A stretch of DNA of 20,951 nt from an uncultured Clostridia bacterium (GTDB taxonomy: Bacteria > Bacillota > Clostridia > TANB77 > CAG-508). The notes beneath the pieces are model-generated. The model ran no database searches. It saw nothing but the letters and a program-made list of their open reading frames with translations, and was not told where the DNA came from. Shown here one piece after another: positions 1-6,854 of this stretch. Both the position numbers and the translations under genes were made by a program. The stretch is from the NCBI GenBank assembly GCA_947632525.1, contig CANRPQ010000011.1:1-20951 (forward strand), read 5' to 3'. Position 1 is the stretch's first letter. Every line of letters begins with the position of its first letter.

Positions 1-141
1 AAAAATATATTTACTAAATTTATATTAAATCCTATATGCAGTTTATTAAATAAAATTAAAAAAATACATTTTTCTACAAAATTCAATAAAAAGAATAATG
101 AAAATGGTAAAAAAATAAAAGAAAAAGAAGGAATTTTTTAA
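1..141 (+). CDS. C-terminal end of a basic protein, possibly YabQ (partial)
   Basis: The frame is open from the window edge to a TAA at 139-141, giving 46 residues of a lysine- and asparagine-rich tail that ends KEKEGIF. There is no start in the window. In many spore-forming Firmicutes the gene directly upstream of divIC is yabQ, a sporulation membrane protein with a basic C-terminus, and the position and composition here fit that. The sequence alone does not identify it: this is an inference from synteny with the DivIC-like gene at 208. Any AT-rich frame could give a similar lysine-rich tail. Confidence 0.4.
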   Translation, partial: KNIFTKFILNPICSLLNKIKKIHFSTKFNKKNNENGKKIKEKEGIF

Positions 142-167
142 AAAATGTAGAAAAAATTAATTAGGTA

Positions 168-176
168 TGTTATAAT
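168..176 (+). promoter_or_regulatory. extended -10 promoter upstream of the DivIC/FtsB-like gene
   Basis: A perfect TATAAT at 171-176 is preceded by TG one base upstream, making an extended -10 element. The -35 region is poor (near 146-153), as is usual for extended -10 promoters. It lies about 30 bp ahead of the start codon at 208 and just after the upstream stop codon. Confidence 0.55.
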
Positions 177-207
177 CATACTATAAATTTGAATAAGGAA
201 ATTACAT

Positions 208-489
208 ATGAAAAATACAAAAAATAAAAATTTGTTAAAAAGAATTATATTCATTGGAATTTTAATATATGTTGTATATACTTTTTTTACACAACAAAAA
301 TCATTAAACATATACACAGCTGATAAAGAACGTTATATTGCACAAATTGAAGAGCAAAAAGAAGAACAAGAAAAATTAAAAGAAGAAAAAGAAAATATTA
401 ACTCTAAAGAATATATTGAAGAAATTGCTAGAGAAAAGCTTGATATGTATTTACCTAATGAAAAGGTATACATTGATATTAGTAAATAG
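208..489 (+). CDS. divIC: septum formation initiator, DivIC/FtsB family
   Basis: This 93-residue bitopic protein has a short basic N-terminus, one membrane helix at about residues 12-28, then a charged coiled coil at about 33-70 rich in Glu, Lys and Gln. It ends in a small conserved-looking tail (AREKLDMYLPNEKVY) typical of the DivIC/FtsB family. Family members bind FtsL-type partners at the division septum and help recruit or activate the late divisome, with the coiled coil on the outer face of the membrane. The start is supported by AAGGAAA about 8 bases upstream. A hairpin follows at 498-521, so the gene seems to be transcribed from its own extended -10 promoter. The family call rests on architecture, tail motif and position. 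divIC and ftsB are hard to tell apart at this length. Confidence 0.8.
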   Translation: MKNTKNKNLLKRIIFIGILIYVVYTFFTQQKSLNIYTADKERYIAQIEEQKEEQEKLKEEKENINSKEYIEEIAREKLDMYLPNEKVYIDISK

Positions 490-497
490 AAATAAAT

Positions 498-527
498 AAG
501 AGGCATTTTATCTTGCCTCTTCATTTG
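498..527 (+). terminator. terminator-like hairpin after the DivIC-like gene
   Basis: AAGAGGCA (498-505) pairs with TGCCTCTT (514-521) around an 8-base loop. The following bases (CATTTGG) are only weakly T-rich, so termination may be partial, or Rho may assist. Confidence 0.55.
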
Positions 528-630
528 GTCAGTATATTATTTTATTTTCTATTTTAAAAATTCATTATAATTTAAATATCTATTTTATTTCCAAATAAAA
601 ATTAAAATTAAATATATAAAGGGGGCAAAT

Positions 631-1974
631 ATGGAATTTGAAAATTGTACATTAGTTGAATTGCGTCAAATGGCAAAAGAAAAAGGAATCAAAAATACTT
701 CAAAATTAAAGAAAGAAGAATTAATTACAGAGTTGAAAAAGATGAGTACAGTGAAAGAATCTTCAGGTAATAAAATAGAAGATTCTAAAACAGAAGAAAT
801 AAATTTAATTAACTCTGATAATGAAAATGGGTATAAAATAACAAATAATGAGGACCAAATTGTAGAAGGAATTTTAGAAGTATTACCTGACGGCTATGGA
901 TTTTTAAGAGGAGAAAATTATTTATCTACACCAAAAGATGTTTATGTTTCTCCAGTTCAAATAAGGAGATTTAAATTAGACAATGGTGATAAAATAAAAG
1001 GAATATCTAGACTTCCAAAAGAAGGAGAAAAATTTCCTGCTTTAATTTATGTTGGAGAAGTTAATGGTGAAGCACCAGAAAAAGCATATAGAAGAACAAA
1101 ATTCGATGACTTAGTTCCTATTTATCCAACAGAAAGAATTAGTTTAGAAACTATTCCGTCAGAATATGCTATGAGAATAATTGACTTAATGTCACCTATT
1201 GGAAAAGGTCAAAGGGGAATGATTGTAGCCCCACCAAAGGTTGGTAAAACTACTCTTTTAAAGAAAATTGCTAATAGCATATCAGCTAATAATCCTGAAA
1301 TGGAATTAATAGTATTATTAATTGATGAACGTCCTGAAGAAGTAACAGACATGAAAAGAAGTATTAATGGTGATGTAATTTATTCTACATTTGATGAATT
1401 ACCTGAACATCACGTAAAAGTAGCTGAAATGGTATTAGAAAGGGCAAAAAGATTAACAGAACAAAATAAGGATGTTGTTATATTATTAGATAGTATTACT
1501 CGTTTAGCAAGAGCGTATAACTTAGTAATTCCTTCATCAGGAAGAACATTATCAGGTGGTTTGGATCCGAGCGCATTACATAAACCTAAAAAATTCTTCG
1601 GTGCAGCTAGAAATATAGAGAATGGGGGAAGCTTAACTATATTAGCAACAGCACTTATTGAAACAGGAAGTAGAATGGATGATGTTATATTTGAAGAATT
1701 CAAAGGAACAGGAAATATGGAAGTTCACTTAGATAGAAAATTATCAGAAAAGAGAATTTTCCCAGCAATTGACATTAATAAATCTGGAACTAGAAGAGAA
1801 GAGTTGTTATTAAATCAAAAAGAGCTTGAAACAGTATTTGCATTAAGAAAAGCAATGTCATCTACAATGTCTATAGCAGATATAACAGAAGAATTAATTA
1901 CACAAATGTTATCAACAAAGAATAACCAAGAATTTCTAGAAAGAATGTCTGTATTTTTAAAAAATAATAAATAA
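631..1974 (+). CDS. rho: transcription termination factor Rho
   Basis: Rho is a hexameric RNA helicase/translocase that binds nascent C-rich RNA and uses ATP to release RNA polymerase. The 447 residues show an N-terminal Rho_N helical domain (about 1-40), a charged linker (41-75) and an OB/cold-shock-like primary RNA-binding domain (about 78-147, with DGYGFLRG). The RecA-like motor has Walker [10 protein letters not shown] (200-208), Walker B VVILLD (282-287), and the highly conserved [20 protein letters not shown] and [16 protein letters not shown] segments. Length is normal for the family. The start is supported by AAGGGGGC 7 bases upstream. A TATAAT at 566-571 gives a plausible promoter with a leader of about 55 nt. 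A strong hairpin follows the gene. It borders the phage insertion but is intact. Confidence 0.98.
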   Translation: MEFENCTLVELRQMAKEKGIKNTSKLKKEELITELKKMSTVKESSGNKIEDSKTEEINLINSDNENGYKITNNEDQIVEGILEVLPDGYGFLRGENYLSTPKDVYVSPVQIRRFKLDNGDKIKGISRLPKEGEKFPALIYVGEVNGEAPEKAYRRTKFDDLVPIYPTERISLETIPSEYAMRIIDLMSPIGKGQRGMIVAPPKVGKTTLLKKIANSISANNPEMELIVLLIDERPEEVTDMKRSINGDVIYSTFDELPEHHVKVAEMVLERAKRLTEQNKDVVILLDSITRLARAYNLVIPSSGRTLSGGLDPSALHKPKKFFGAARNIENGGSLTILATALIETGSRMDDVIFEEFKGTGNMEVHLDRKLSEKRIFPAIDINKSGTRREELLLNQKELETVFALRKAMSSTMSIADITEELITQMLSTKNNQEFLERMSVFLKNNK

Positions 1975-1992
1975 TAAAATAATATTAACAAA

Positions 1993-2047
1993 AAATATTA
2001 CTCTCTAAAAAATAATTGTATTATCAATAGGGAGTAATATTTTTATG
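1993..2047 (+). terminator. rho gene terminator
   Basis: AAATATTACTC (1993-2003) pairs with GAGTAATATTT (2032-2042), with a 28-base loop that could shorten the stem, followed by a T run. It ends the rho transcript about 20 bp before the prophage boundary. Confidence 0.7.
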
Positions 2048-2060
2048 CTACTTTTTTGAA

Positions 2061-2095
2061 ATCTCTTATTGCGCAAAATCAAAGTTGTATGATTA
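2061..2095 (+). other. attL: dif-like Xer site, left phage junction
   Basis: The left arm ATTGCGCAAAA (2068-2078), 6-bp centre TCAAAG (2079-2084) and right arm TTGTATGATTA (2085-2095) have the 11-6-11 layout of dif. The left arm shares TGCGCA and the final AA with the E. coli XerC arm. The right arm does not match the left arm inverted, so this arm is probably the degenerate phage half. The chromosomal flank ATCTCTTATTGCGCAAAA (2061-2078) pairs with 8055-8072 across the prophage. Confidence 0.8.
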
Positions 2096-2102
2096 AAAAA
2101 TA

Positions 2103-2181
2103 TTTTTACAGTTATTGTAAAAACAATTATAAAAGTATTGTATTTCTTTATAAAAATAATTAATTACAATACTTCTATTTT
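2103..2181. terminator. two inverted repeats just inside attL, probable bidirectional phage terminator
   Basis: TTTTTACA (2103-2110) pairs with TGTAAAAA (2116-2123), and AAGTATTGTA (2133-2142) pairs with TACAATACTT (2165-2174), followed by a T-rich run. On the circular phage genome this lies between the convergent 3' ends of rep and the repressor gene, where a two-way terminator would be expected. From here to 2340 the plus strand is extremely T-rich; hydrophobic open frames there have no ribosome binding site and are not called. Confidence 0.45.
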
Positions 2182-2340
2182 TTTGCATTATGTTTATATA
2201 TGTTTTATTGTTCCTGTTTTATGTTCTTTGGTTTTATTTTTTTTCTTTTTATTGTTGAATATATCTTATTTTTTTGTTTTTTTTATAATTGTATACATAA
2301 TAATTGCTTTATTCTTCAGATTTCTTCTTGTTAAATAATA

Positions 2341-2568
2341 TTAATTTGTTTCTTTCTTATATATTTTTTTCTCGTTTGTTCTTTCTAAAATGTAGTCTAC
2401 ACTTACATTATAAAAATTTGCTAATTTTATTAATTTTTCTATTGGTATGTCTCTGTTTCCATTTTCATATAATCCATATTGTTGTCTTGTAATATTTAGA
2501 GTTATAGCAATTTGTTTTTGTAGTAGGTCGTTATCTTCTCTCAATTCTTTTATTCTTTTTAAATACAT
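2341..2568 (-). CDS. XRE-family phage repressor (HTH_3)
   Basis: This 75-residue DNA-binding protein has a classic Cro/C1-type helix-turn-helix: helices around residues 4-15, QKQIAITLNITRQQYGLYENG (17-37) as the recognition core, and IEKLIKLANFYNVSVDYIL (43-61) as the closing helices. The start at 2568 is chosen because GAGGTGAG lies 5 bases upstream. An in-frame start 21 codons earlier has no such signal and would run through the operators. It is transcribed away from the phage lytic genes, and two palindromic operators sit between the two. It is inferred to hold the prophage quiet and to control its own promoter. A C-terminal protease or LexA-type domain is absent, so induction by RecA cleavage is unlikely. 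Confidence 0.88.
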   Translation of the reverse strand: MYLKRIKELREDNDLLQKQIAITLNITRQQYGLYENGNRDIPIEKLIKLANFYNVSVDYILERTNEKKIYKKETN

Positions 2569-2616
2569 ATTTCTCACCTCTTTTTTAAATTTTATCATGC
2601 ATTTATTTGAATTCTC

Positions 2617-2645
2617 TTGACAAGCATTCAAATGAGTGCTAAAAT
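2617..2645 (+). promoter_or_regulatory. phage early promoter, TTGACA-N17-TAAAAT
   Basis: A perfect -35 TTGACA (2617-2622) is separated by exactly 17 bp from TAAAAT (2640-2645). The spacer is filled by the first operator palindrome. It would drive the early phage genes on the plus strand. On the other strand a weaker TTGTCA/CATGAT pair (about 2594-2624) could be the back-to-back repressor promoter. Confidence 0.8.
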
Positions 2646-2674
2646 ATCTTTAGTTAAGCATTTAATCGAGTGCT
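2623..2674. promoter_or_regulatory. two repressor operators O1 and O2
   Basis: Two 18-bp copies of the imperfect palindrome AGCATTYAAnYGAGTGCT occur at 2623-2640 and 2657-2674, 34 bp centre to centre, so on the same face of the helix. O1 occupies the promoter spacer and O2 lies just downstream of the -10. Both half-sites AGCA and TGCT are perfect in both copies, and O2 extends further as TTAAGCA/TGCTTAA. The position matches repressor binding that blocks RNA polymerase. Assignment to the adjacent XRE protein is inferred from proximity. Confidence 0.75.
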
Positions 2675-2696
2675 TAAGTTTACTATTGGAAAGTTA

Positions 2697-2745
2697 CTTC
2701 CTGACAGTTCTTTCCTTTAGTAAATTATACTATTGTCAGGGGGAG
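2697..2745 (+). promoter_or_regulatory. hairpin that can mask the first early Shine-Dalgarno
   Basis: CTTCCTGACA (2697-2706) can pair with TGTCAGGGGG (2734-2743), ten base pairs including two G-T pairs. The right arm includes the GGGGG of the ribosome binding site used by the gene starting at 2752. Formation of the stem in mRNA would hide that site. Because phage DNA is also single-stranded in part of its life cycle, the same hairpin could act as DNA. Confidence 0.5.
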
Positions 2746-2751
2746 TTACAA

Positions 2752-2913
2752 ATGTATAAGAAAAATTGTTTTGCTTTTTATGAAAAGAACAAAAGACAAA
2801 AATGTACTGCATTAAAGGTTTTAGATTGTGATAATTGTAAGTTTTTTAGGACTAAGGATTATTATATTAAATTTGTAGAGCCTTTAAAACATAAAAAGTC
2901 AGGGGGTGTTTAA
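2752..2913 (+). CDS. small cysteine-rich phage early protein
   Basis: This 53-residue protein starts at an ATG preceded by GGGGGAG at 6-7 bases. A longer frame opens upstream at 2617 but would start inside the promoter, so it is rejected. Four cysteines (residues 6, 18, 26 and 29), with the last pair as CDNC, suggest a small zinc-binding fold. The C-terminus is basic. It is the first gene of the phage early operon, and the next gene begins on the base after its stop codon. I do not recognise a family. A DNA-binding or replication-accessory role is possible but not shown. Confidence 0.7.
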   Translation: MYKKNCFAFYEKNKRQKCTALKVLDCDNCKFFRTKDYYIKFVEPLKHKKSGGV

Positions 2914-3126
2914 GTGGAAGATTTTTCAAAAGAGGAAATTTCTGATTTACTTTATTGCTTAAAATTAAGAAAAGACCAATTAGTTCATAGTATTAAATTT
3001 TTTAATGAGATTATTAGAGATAAATCTGGTAAAAGATTAGATATTTTGGAAAATTGTGTTGGTACATATAGAAATGAGTTAAGTAAAATTGATTTGTTAA
3101 TATTAAGATTAGAAAAATTATTGTAG
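2914..3126 (+). CDS. small helical phage protein
   Basis: This is a 70-residue protein with a GTG start at 2914, immediately after the previous stop codon and preceded by AGGGGGTG at about 6 bases, so the two genes are translationally coupled. The sequence is entirely helix-favouring, with leucine/isoleucine heptad-like spacing at both ends (EEISDLLYCLKLRKDQL and ELSKIDLLILRLEKLL), which suggests a coiled-coil or helical hairpin. There is no signal peptide or membrane segment. No family is recognised. Position between the early promoter and the ssDNA-binding-protein candidate suggests a role in replication or its control. Confidence 0.75.
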   Translation: MEDFSKEEISDLLYCLKLRKDQLVHSIKFFNEIIRDKSGKRLDILENCVGTYRNELSKIDLLILRLEKLL

Positions 3127-3142
3127 AAAGGAATTATAAAAT

Positions 3143-3436
3143 ATGAAATGTTCAAATGAAGTTGTTTATAAAGGAATAGAAGAGAGAAAAGGTGGAGTAT
3201 TTAAAAACGATAAAGGTCAAGATATTAAATATGACAATGCTTATGTTGTTAGATTTGATGAAGTAGTAGAGGGCAATGCCATTGAAAGAAAAGTTAAATT
3301 TGATGGTAAGAATATTTCTTTATATTCTAAGTTTCGTGCTTTAAAAATTTACGATAAAATTAATGTTGTTTTTGATGTAAGTATTCAAAATACAGGTTGT
3401 AAACTTACTATCTTAGATTTTAATTTAGTTAAATAG
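3143..3436 (+). CDS. probable phage ssDNA-binding protein (gene V-like)
   Basis: This 97-residue protein has strongly alternating beta-type sequence (VVYKGIEERK, NAYVVRFDEV, KINVVFDVSI, GCKLTILDF), as expected for a single OB-fold domain. Size is close to the roughly 90-residue gene V proteins of filamentous phages, which coat newly made single strands and switch replication toward packaging. GAAAGGA lies about 10 bases before the ATG. It sits directly upstream of the coat protein gene, a common inovirus position. The call rests on size, predicted strand content and context rather than a diagnostic motif. Confidence 0.62.
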   Translation: MKCSNEVVYKGIEERKGGVFKNDKGQDIKYDNAYVVRFDEVVEGNAIERKVKFDGKNISLYSKFRALKIYDKINVVFDVSIQNTGCKLTILDFNLVK

Positions 3437-3491
3437 TTTTTGTATATTATTTTTATATAATATAAATTTTAAAAGAAAAGGGGGGTAAGCC

Positions 3492-3689
3492 GTGGAAGGA
3501 ACTAATGTTGTTGAATTAATTAAGCCTGTAACAGAAGCATTATCTACTGCTATTACACCAGCTCAGTTGGTAGCTGTTATTGCCGGTGTTTTAGGTATAG
3601 GTATGGGATTTGTTCTAATGTGGTTTGGAGTTAGAAAAGGTATCTCTATCTTTAGAAAAGCAGTTATGAAGGGTAAAATTTCAGCTTAA
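3492..3689 (+). CDS. inovirus major coat protein (pVIII-like)
   Basis: This 65-residue protein has the three-part plan of filamentous phage coat proteins: an acidic amphipathic N-terminus (about 1-22), a hydrophobic alanine/glycine-rich membrane helix (about 24-46, VAVIAGVLGIGMGFVLMWFG) and a basic C-terminus (RKGISIFRK...MKGK) that would face the DNA. There is no separate signal peptide, so it would insert without processing. Translation starts at a GTG preceded by a very strong AAGGGGGG. A TATAAT at 3456-3461 may give it its own promoter, and a strong hairpin terminator follows, so the coat mRNA can be made in excess, as for gene VIII of coliphages. Confidence 0.87.
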   Translation: MEGTNVVELIKPVTEALSTAITPAQLVAVIAGVLGIGMGFVLMWFGVRKGISIFRKAVMKGKISA

Positions 3690-3713
3690 TTTAATATTTT
3701 TAGTCAGGGTGTT

Positions 3714-3736
3714 GGGGGGGATTTTTCTCCCCTTTT
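3714..3736 (+). terminator. terminator after the major coat gene
   Basis: The G run at 3714-3720 followed by A pairs with TCTCCCC (3726-3732), with a loop of a few T residues and TTTTC after the stem. It separates the highly expressed replication/coat block from the assembly block, matching the central terminator of classical filamentous phages. Confidence 0.8.
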
Positions 3737-3759
3737 CTTATTAATTAGAAAGGTTTTAT

Positions 3760-3915
3760 ATGTGGAAGATATTAAGAATTTTAAAAATAAATATATTAAA
3801 GATTATAAGTTTTTTGAAAAGTGTCTTTTCGGGAGTAGACTTTACTTTGAAAAATGTTCTGAGAACTATTTTAATTTTCTTGCTAGTTATTTTGTTGTTG
3901 AAGGTGGTGTTTTAA
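3760..3915 (+). CDS. small phage membrane protein
   Basis: Translation from the ATG at 3760 gives 51 residues: a basic amphipathic N-terminal half (MWKILRILKINILKIISFLK) and a strongly hydrophobic C-terminal helix (LRTILIFLLVILLLKVVF). An overlapping frame from GTG at 3762 (64 codons) gives a much less protein-like product and is rejected. AAAGG sits 6-7 bases before the ATG. The stop is 3 bases before the start of the Zot-like gene, so the two are probably coupled. It resembles in size and topology the minor coat or assembly membrane proteins of inoviruses, but no specific homology is claimed. Confidence 0.68.
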   Translation: MWKILRILKINILKIISFLKSVFSGVDFTLKNVLRTILIFLLVILLLKVVF

Positions 3916-3918
3916 CTA

Positions 3919-4633
3919 ATGAATTTCGATTTGTCAATGTTAGAAGGGTCTCATAAAATTAGAGATTTATTTTCTACTTTTAAATATAGAAGTAAATTTG
4001 CTAAAAGTCATCCTGATTATTTTTATCCAGAGCGGTTTACTTGTTTTTTGTGGTAGTCAAGGTTCTGGTAAAACTCTTTCTGCTGTTCAATATGTAAAAA
4101 AATTATGTATTGAATATCCTAGAGCTATTCTTTGTACTAATGTAAAGATAAATGGTTTGCCTGCTCATACTGGAGTCGTTGAATATAACGGTATTGAGAG
4201 CTTAACAAAATATGAAAATGGAGAATTTGGTGTTATTTATTTTATAGATGAGATACATTTAGAATTCAATTCTTTAGAGAGTAAAAATATTCCTATTGAG
4301 GTAATGGTTGAAATTAGTCAGCAAAGAAAACAACGTAAACATATAATAGGTACTTCTCAGGTATATACTAGAATGGCAAAACCTTTGAGAGAGCAAATAA
4401 AAAATGTGGTTATTTGTAAAAAAATATTAAATTGTATTCAAATTAATAGGTTGGTTGACGGAGAGACAGCAAGAGAGATAGACGGAGAATTGAAGTTCGA
4501 TACTACAAAAATGTTTTTATGGTTTCATTCTCCAGAATTATATAGTTCATATGATACATATGCAAAAATGAAGAGATATAGGAAGGAGTGGAAGGGAGTT
4601 GCAAGACAAAATCTCTATGAAAAAGAAAGTTGA
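3919..4633 (+). CDS. zot: Zot-like phage assembly ATPase (pI), split by a +1 frameshift at CGG
   Basis: Zot/pI proteins are ATPases of the inner membrane that drive export and assembly of the phage filament. The ATG at 3919 (GAAGGTGG upstream) opens a frame of 45 residues ending at TAG 4054-4056. The ATPase lies in the +1 frame. Skipping the C of the CGG codon at 4033-4035 joins the two, giving HPDYFYPE followed by GLLVFCGSQGSGKT, a natural start to a Zot domain. The joined product is 237 residues, with Walker A GSQGSGKT (about 45-52), Walker B VIYFIDEIH, and a sensor-like segment HIIGTSQ. The C-terminal membrane segment and periplasmic part of longer Zot proteins are absent. The frame from TTG 3998 alone lacks a ribosome binding site. 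It could be a mutation or base-calling error, but a second phage gene shows the same kind of break. Confidence 0.85.
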
Positions 4634-4703
4634 TATTGATTTAAAGGTTCTTAGAAACGTAATTTCTAAGGTTAAAAAATTAAGGAAGGTTGGTGCTAAT
4701 TAA
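4617..4703 (+). CDS. very small basic ORF
   Basis: Twenty-eight codons (MKKKVDIDLKVLRNV and a lysine-rich end) run from an ATG inside the 3' end of the Zot-like gene to a stop that overlaps the next ATG by one base. It has no ribosome binding site at normal distance; the nearest purine-rich stretch is about 20 bases upstream. It fills the gap in a tightly packed phage operon, so it may be translated by coupling from the Zot frame. Product function is unknown. Confidence 0.35.
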   Translation: MKKKVDIDLKVLRNVISKVKKLRKVGAN

Positions 4704-4837
4704 TGGATTATTCTGTTGTTGTTTCTTTGGTAGCTGATATATTAAAGTTTTCATTGCCTATAGGTATTATTTTTATTTTAGTTGAAAGATTAGTGCAAAT
4801 GTTTTTTCATTTTGCGTTTCCTAAGATTTTTAAATAG
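4703..4837 (+). CDS. small phage membrane protein (pVII/pIX-like candidate)
   Basis: The product is 44 residues: a short acidic N-terminus MDYSVVVSLVADILK, one hydrophobic helix (FSLPIGIIFILVERLV) and an aromatic/basic end (MFFHFAFPKIFK). AAGGAAGG lies about 10 bases before the ATG, which overlaps the previous stop codon. Single-helix proteins of 30-50 residues in the assembly operon are the usual form of the minor coat proteins that cap the filament end where assembly starts. That role is inferred from size and position only. Confidence 0.72.
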   Translation: MDYSVVVSLVADILKFSLPIGIIFILVERLVQMFFHFAFPKIFK

Positions 4838-4851
4838 TAGGGGGTGTATTA

Positions 4852-5007
4852 ATGGATTATAGTATTGTTTTGTCTCAAATTAATAGTAATCAATTAGAAA
4901 TTTTAAGTAAGTTGGGGAATATTGAAAATATTTTAGAAGGTATTTTTTTATTGTTTAGTATATTTTTTATTTACATTTTTGTAAAAAATCTTATAAAGAG
5001 TTTTTAA
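4852..5007 (+). CDS. small phage membrane protein (minor coat candidate)
   Basis: The product is 51 residues with the same MDYS beginning as the preceding gene, an amphipathic N-terminal half (SQINSNQLEILSKLGNIENI) and a C-terminal membrane helix (IFLLFSIFFIYIFV) followed by a basic end. AGGGGGTG lies 6 bases before the ATG. It is 14 bp after the previous stop and 9 bp before the adsorption protein gene. The shared start and topology suggest that it and its neighbour are paired minor coat proteins, though they are not clearly homologous along their lengths. Confidence 0.72.
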   Translation: MDYSIVLSQINSNQLEILSKLGNIENILEGIFLLFSIFFIYIFVKNLIKSF

Positions 5008-5016
5008 GGGGGAAAT

Positions 5017-6520
5017 ATGAAGAATAAAATTATTTTTTCTTTATTAATATTTTTAATTTTATTTAGTACTTTTTTTATTTCTGTTAGCAATGCTAGTTTT
5101 GTTTTTAATGGTACAGATAATAAAACTTATACTTTTGATGATTTTGAACTTAGTAAGTATATTGTAATTCTTAGTGAAGAACCTAATAATACTGCTTATT
5201 TTCATGTTTATTCTTCTGAAGACCCATTTTTTTTTATAGATGTTAAAGTAAATAGTTCTGGGCAAAAGTCTGGTTCTTTTTATCATACAGAACATGGTTA
5301 TTATGAATATTCTGTTAGTAAAAAAACTGGAAAAATTACATATACTTGGGAAGAAAATGTTACAAGGCCTATTGATAATTCATGGGGCTATCAGGTTTCT
5401 GGCTATTCTATTACTTTTGATAATTTTTCTGACAAACTTATATATAGTAATCATGATATTCGTGAAGCTTCTAAAGGTGTTTATGGAGATGTACTTTTTA
5501 GTAATACTGAAAAAGTTGATTTTACTTTAGACCATTATCCTTTTGAGAAAACTACTGATGTTCCTGTTAAAATTTTTACAGACTGGTTTAATATTGATAT
5601 TTTTAGTGATTTACTTGTTCAATGGTCTTATGATAATGAACATTGGGAAAATTGTTCTTGGGGTCGTTATTTTGACCCAGATACAGACCAGGAAACAAGC
5701 TTATATCGTTTTGAATTAGATGTTTATAATAATGATACTTATTATTTTAGGTGTATTGATTTAAAACATGATGTAACAGAATATAAAACGGTTGTTATTG
5801 ATAATATTGTTTATACACAGGAAAATCCCCGGCGATTATCATGACGGAATTTTTGACCCTACGCCGTTTTTATCATATAAATATATTTCTGATAGTGAGA
5901 TTTACATTACTACTCAAAAATTTAAAGTAAATGAGTTGATTTCTTTGAAATGTTTTTATGCTAAAGATATTGATATAAAAAAGGATTTTAATAATTCTGA
6001 TGTTTGGACGGAAGTTCTTAATCCTTTAGATAGTTCTGAGGATATAGGGGAAGATGAAAAGCGTGAATTTTATTTTAGTGTTAAAAATGATGAGTTTGAC
6101 GCCGACGGTATTTATTACGTGAAATTTTATAATAGTGACTTAGATAAATGGACTTATTCAAGTATAGAAATTGATTTTGATAAAATTCTAATGGTTGACG
6201 GTTCTATTTTGTTTAAATATGTTAATTTTTTTAAGGAGAGGTTTGGTTTTTTAGTATATCCTTTTGATTTGGCTATTAATGTTTTAAATAAAATAAAAAA
6301 TGTTAAATTTGAAGAACCTTCTTTTGATATTCCTGATTTAAAAGAACCATTTACTCAGCAAAAACTTATTTCAGCTACTCATTTTAATTTTAATGATTTA
6401 TTAAAAAATGAAGTTATGAAAAATATTCATGATATTTATTTGGTAGTAGTAGATGCAATTATTATATTTGCTTTGGTTAATCTTTTAAAAAATAAAATAA
6501 TGGAGGTGTTTGATAAATGA
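5017..6520 (+). CDS. pIII-like adsorption/release protein, split by a +1 frameshift at CGG
   Basis: pIII proteins cap the filament, bind the host receptor and free the particle from the membrane. The first frame (5017-5844) begins with a clear signal peptide (hydrophobic residues 4-22, cleavage near VSNA/S) and a beta-rich, aromatic extracellular part. It stops at 5842-5844. The next part is in the +1 frame to 6520 and ends with a membrane helix (IYLVVVDAIIIFALVNLL) and basic tail, as in pIII. Skipping the C of CGG at 5830-5832 joins TQENP to GDYHDGIFDP and gives 500 residues. The second frame has no start signal of its own. Unshifted product would be a secreted 275-residue protein without anchor. 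GGGGGAAA precedes the ATG. Identification rests on architecture and gene order. Confidence 0.8.
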
Positions 6521-6807
6521 TAGAGTTTGCCTCTGCTGTTTGGGATACTTTAATGGTTTGGCTTTATAATATTATTAATCTTGTTTTTGGTTGGATTAAT
6601 ATTCCTGCTTTTCCTTCAGAACTTTCTAGTTCTATAGATAGTTTTTTAGATTTAATATTTGATAATTTAAGCTTGTTAGGTTTTTTTATTAGGCCTTTAA
6701 CTCTTAAGATTATTATTCCTGTGTTGTTAGTAGTAATTAATTTTGAGCTAATTTATAAGTTGATTATGTGGATAGTTAGAAAGTTGCCGTTTATAAGTGT
6801 TCAGTAA
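6517..6807 (+). CDS. pVI-like minor coat / membrane protein
   Basis: This 96-residue protein has an amphipathic N-terminus, hydrophobic helices at about 10-25 and 50-60, and a C-terminal membrane segment (LKIIIPVLLVVINFELIYKLIMWIV) with a basic end. The ATG overlaps the stop of the adsorption gene (ATGA), and GGAGGTG lies about 10 bases upstream, so the two are coupled. In filamentous phages the pVI protein is encoded directly after pIII and joins it at the end cap. The same position and topology here support that role, without recognisable sequence identity. Confidence 0.72.
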   Translation: MIEFASAVWDTLMVWLYNIINLVFGWINIPAFPSELSSSIDSFLDLIFDNLSLLGFFIRPLTLKIIIPVLLVVINFELIYKLIMWIVRKLPFISVQ

Positions 6808-6854
6808 TAATATGTTTTTAATAAATAGTTCTCCGTGAGGTGCTCTGATATGCG

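Noticed and set aside
2138..2492. Hydrophobic frames on the plus strand
   Set aside because: Produced by T-rich DNA and the antisense of the repressor gene; no initiation signals.
2617..2751. Upstream extension of the cysteine-rich early gene to 2617
   Set aside because: It would start within the -35 of the phage promoter and cross both operators; the internal ATG at 2752 has a very strong ribosome binding site.
3762..3956. 64-codon frame from GTG at 3762
   Set aside because: The frame from ATG 3760 gives a coherent membrane protein with the same ribosome binding site and stops just before the zot start; the GTG frame is its shadow.
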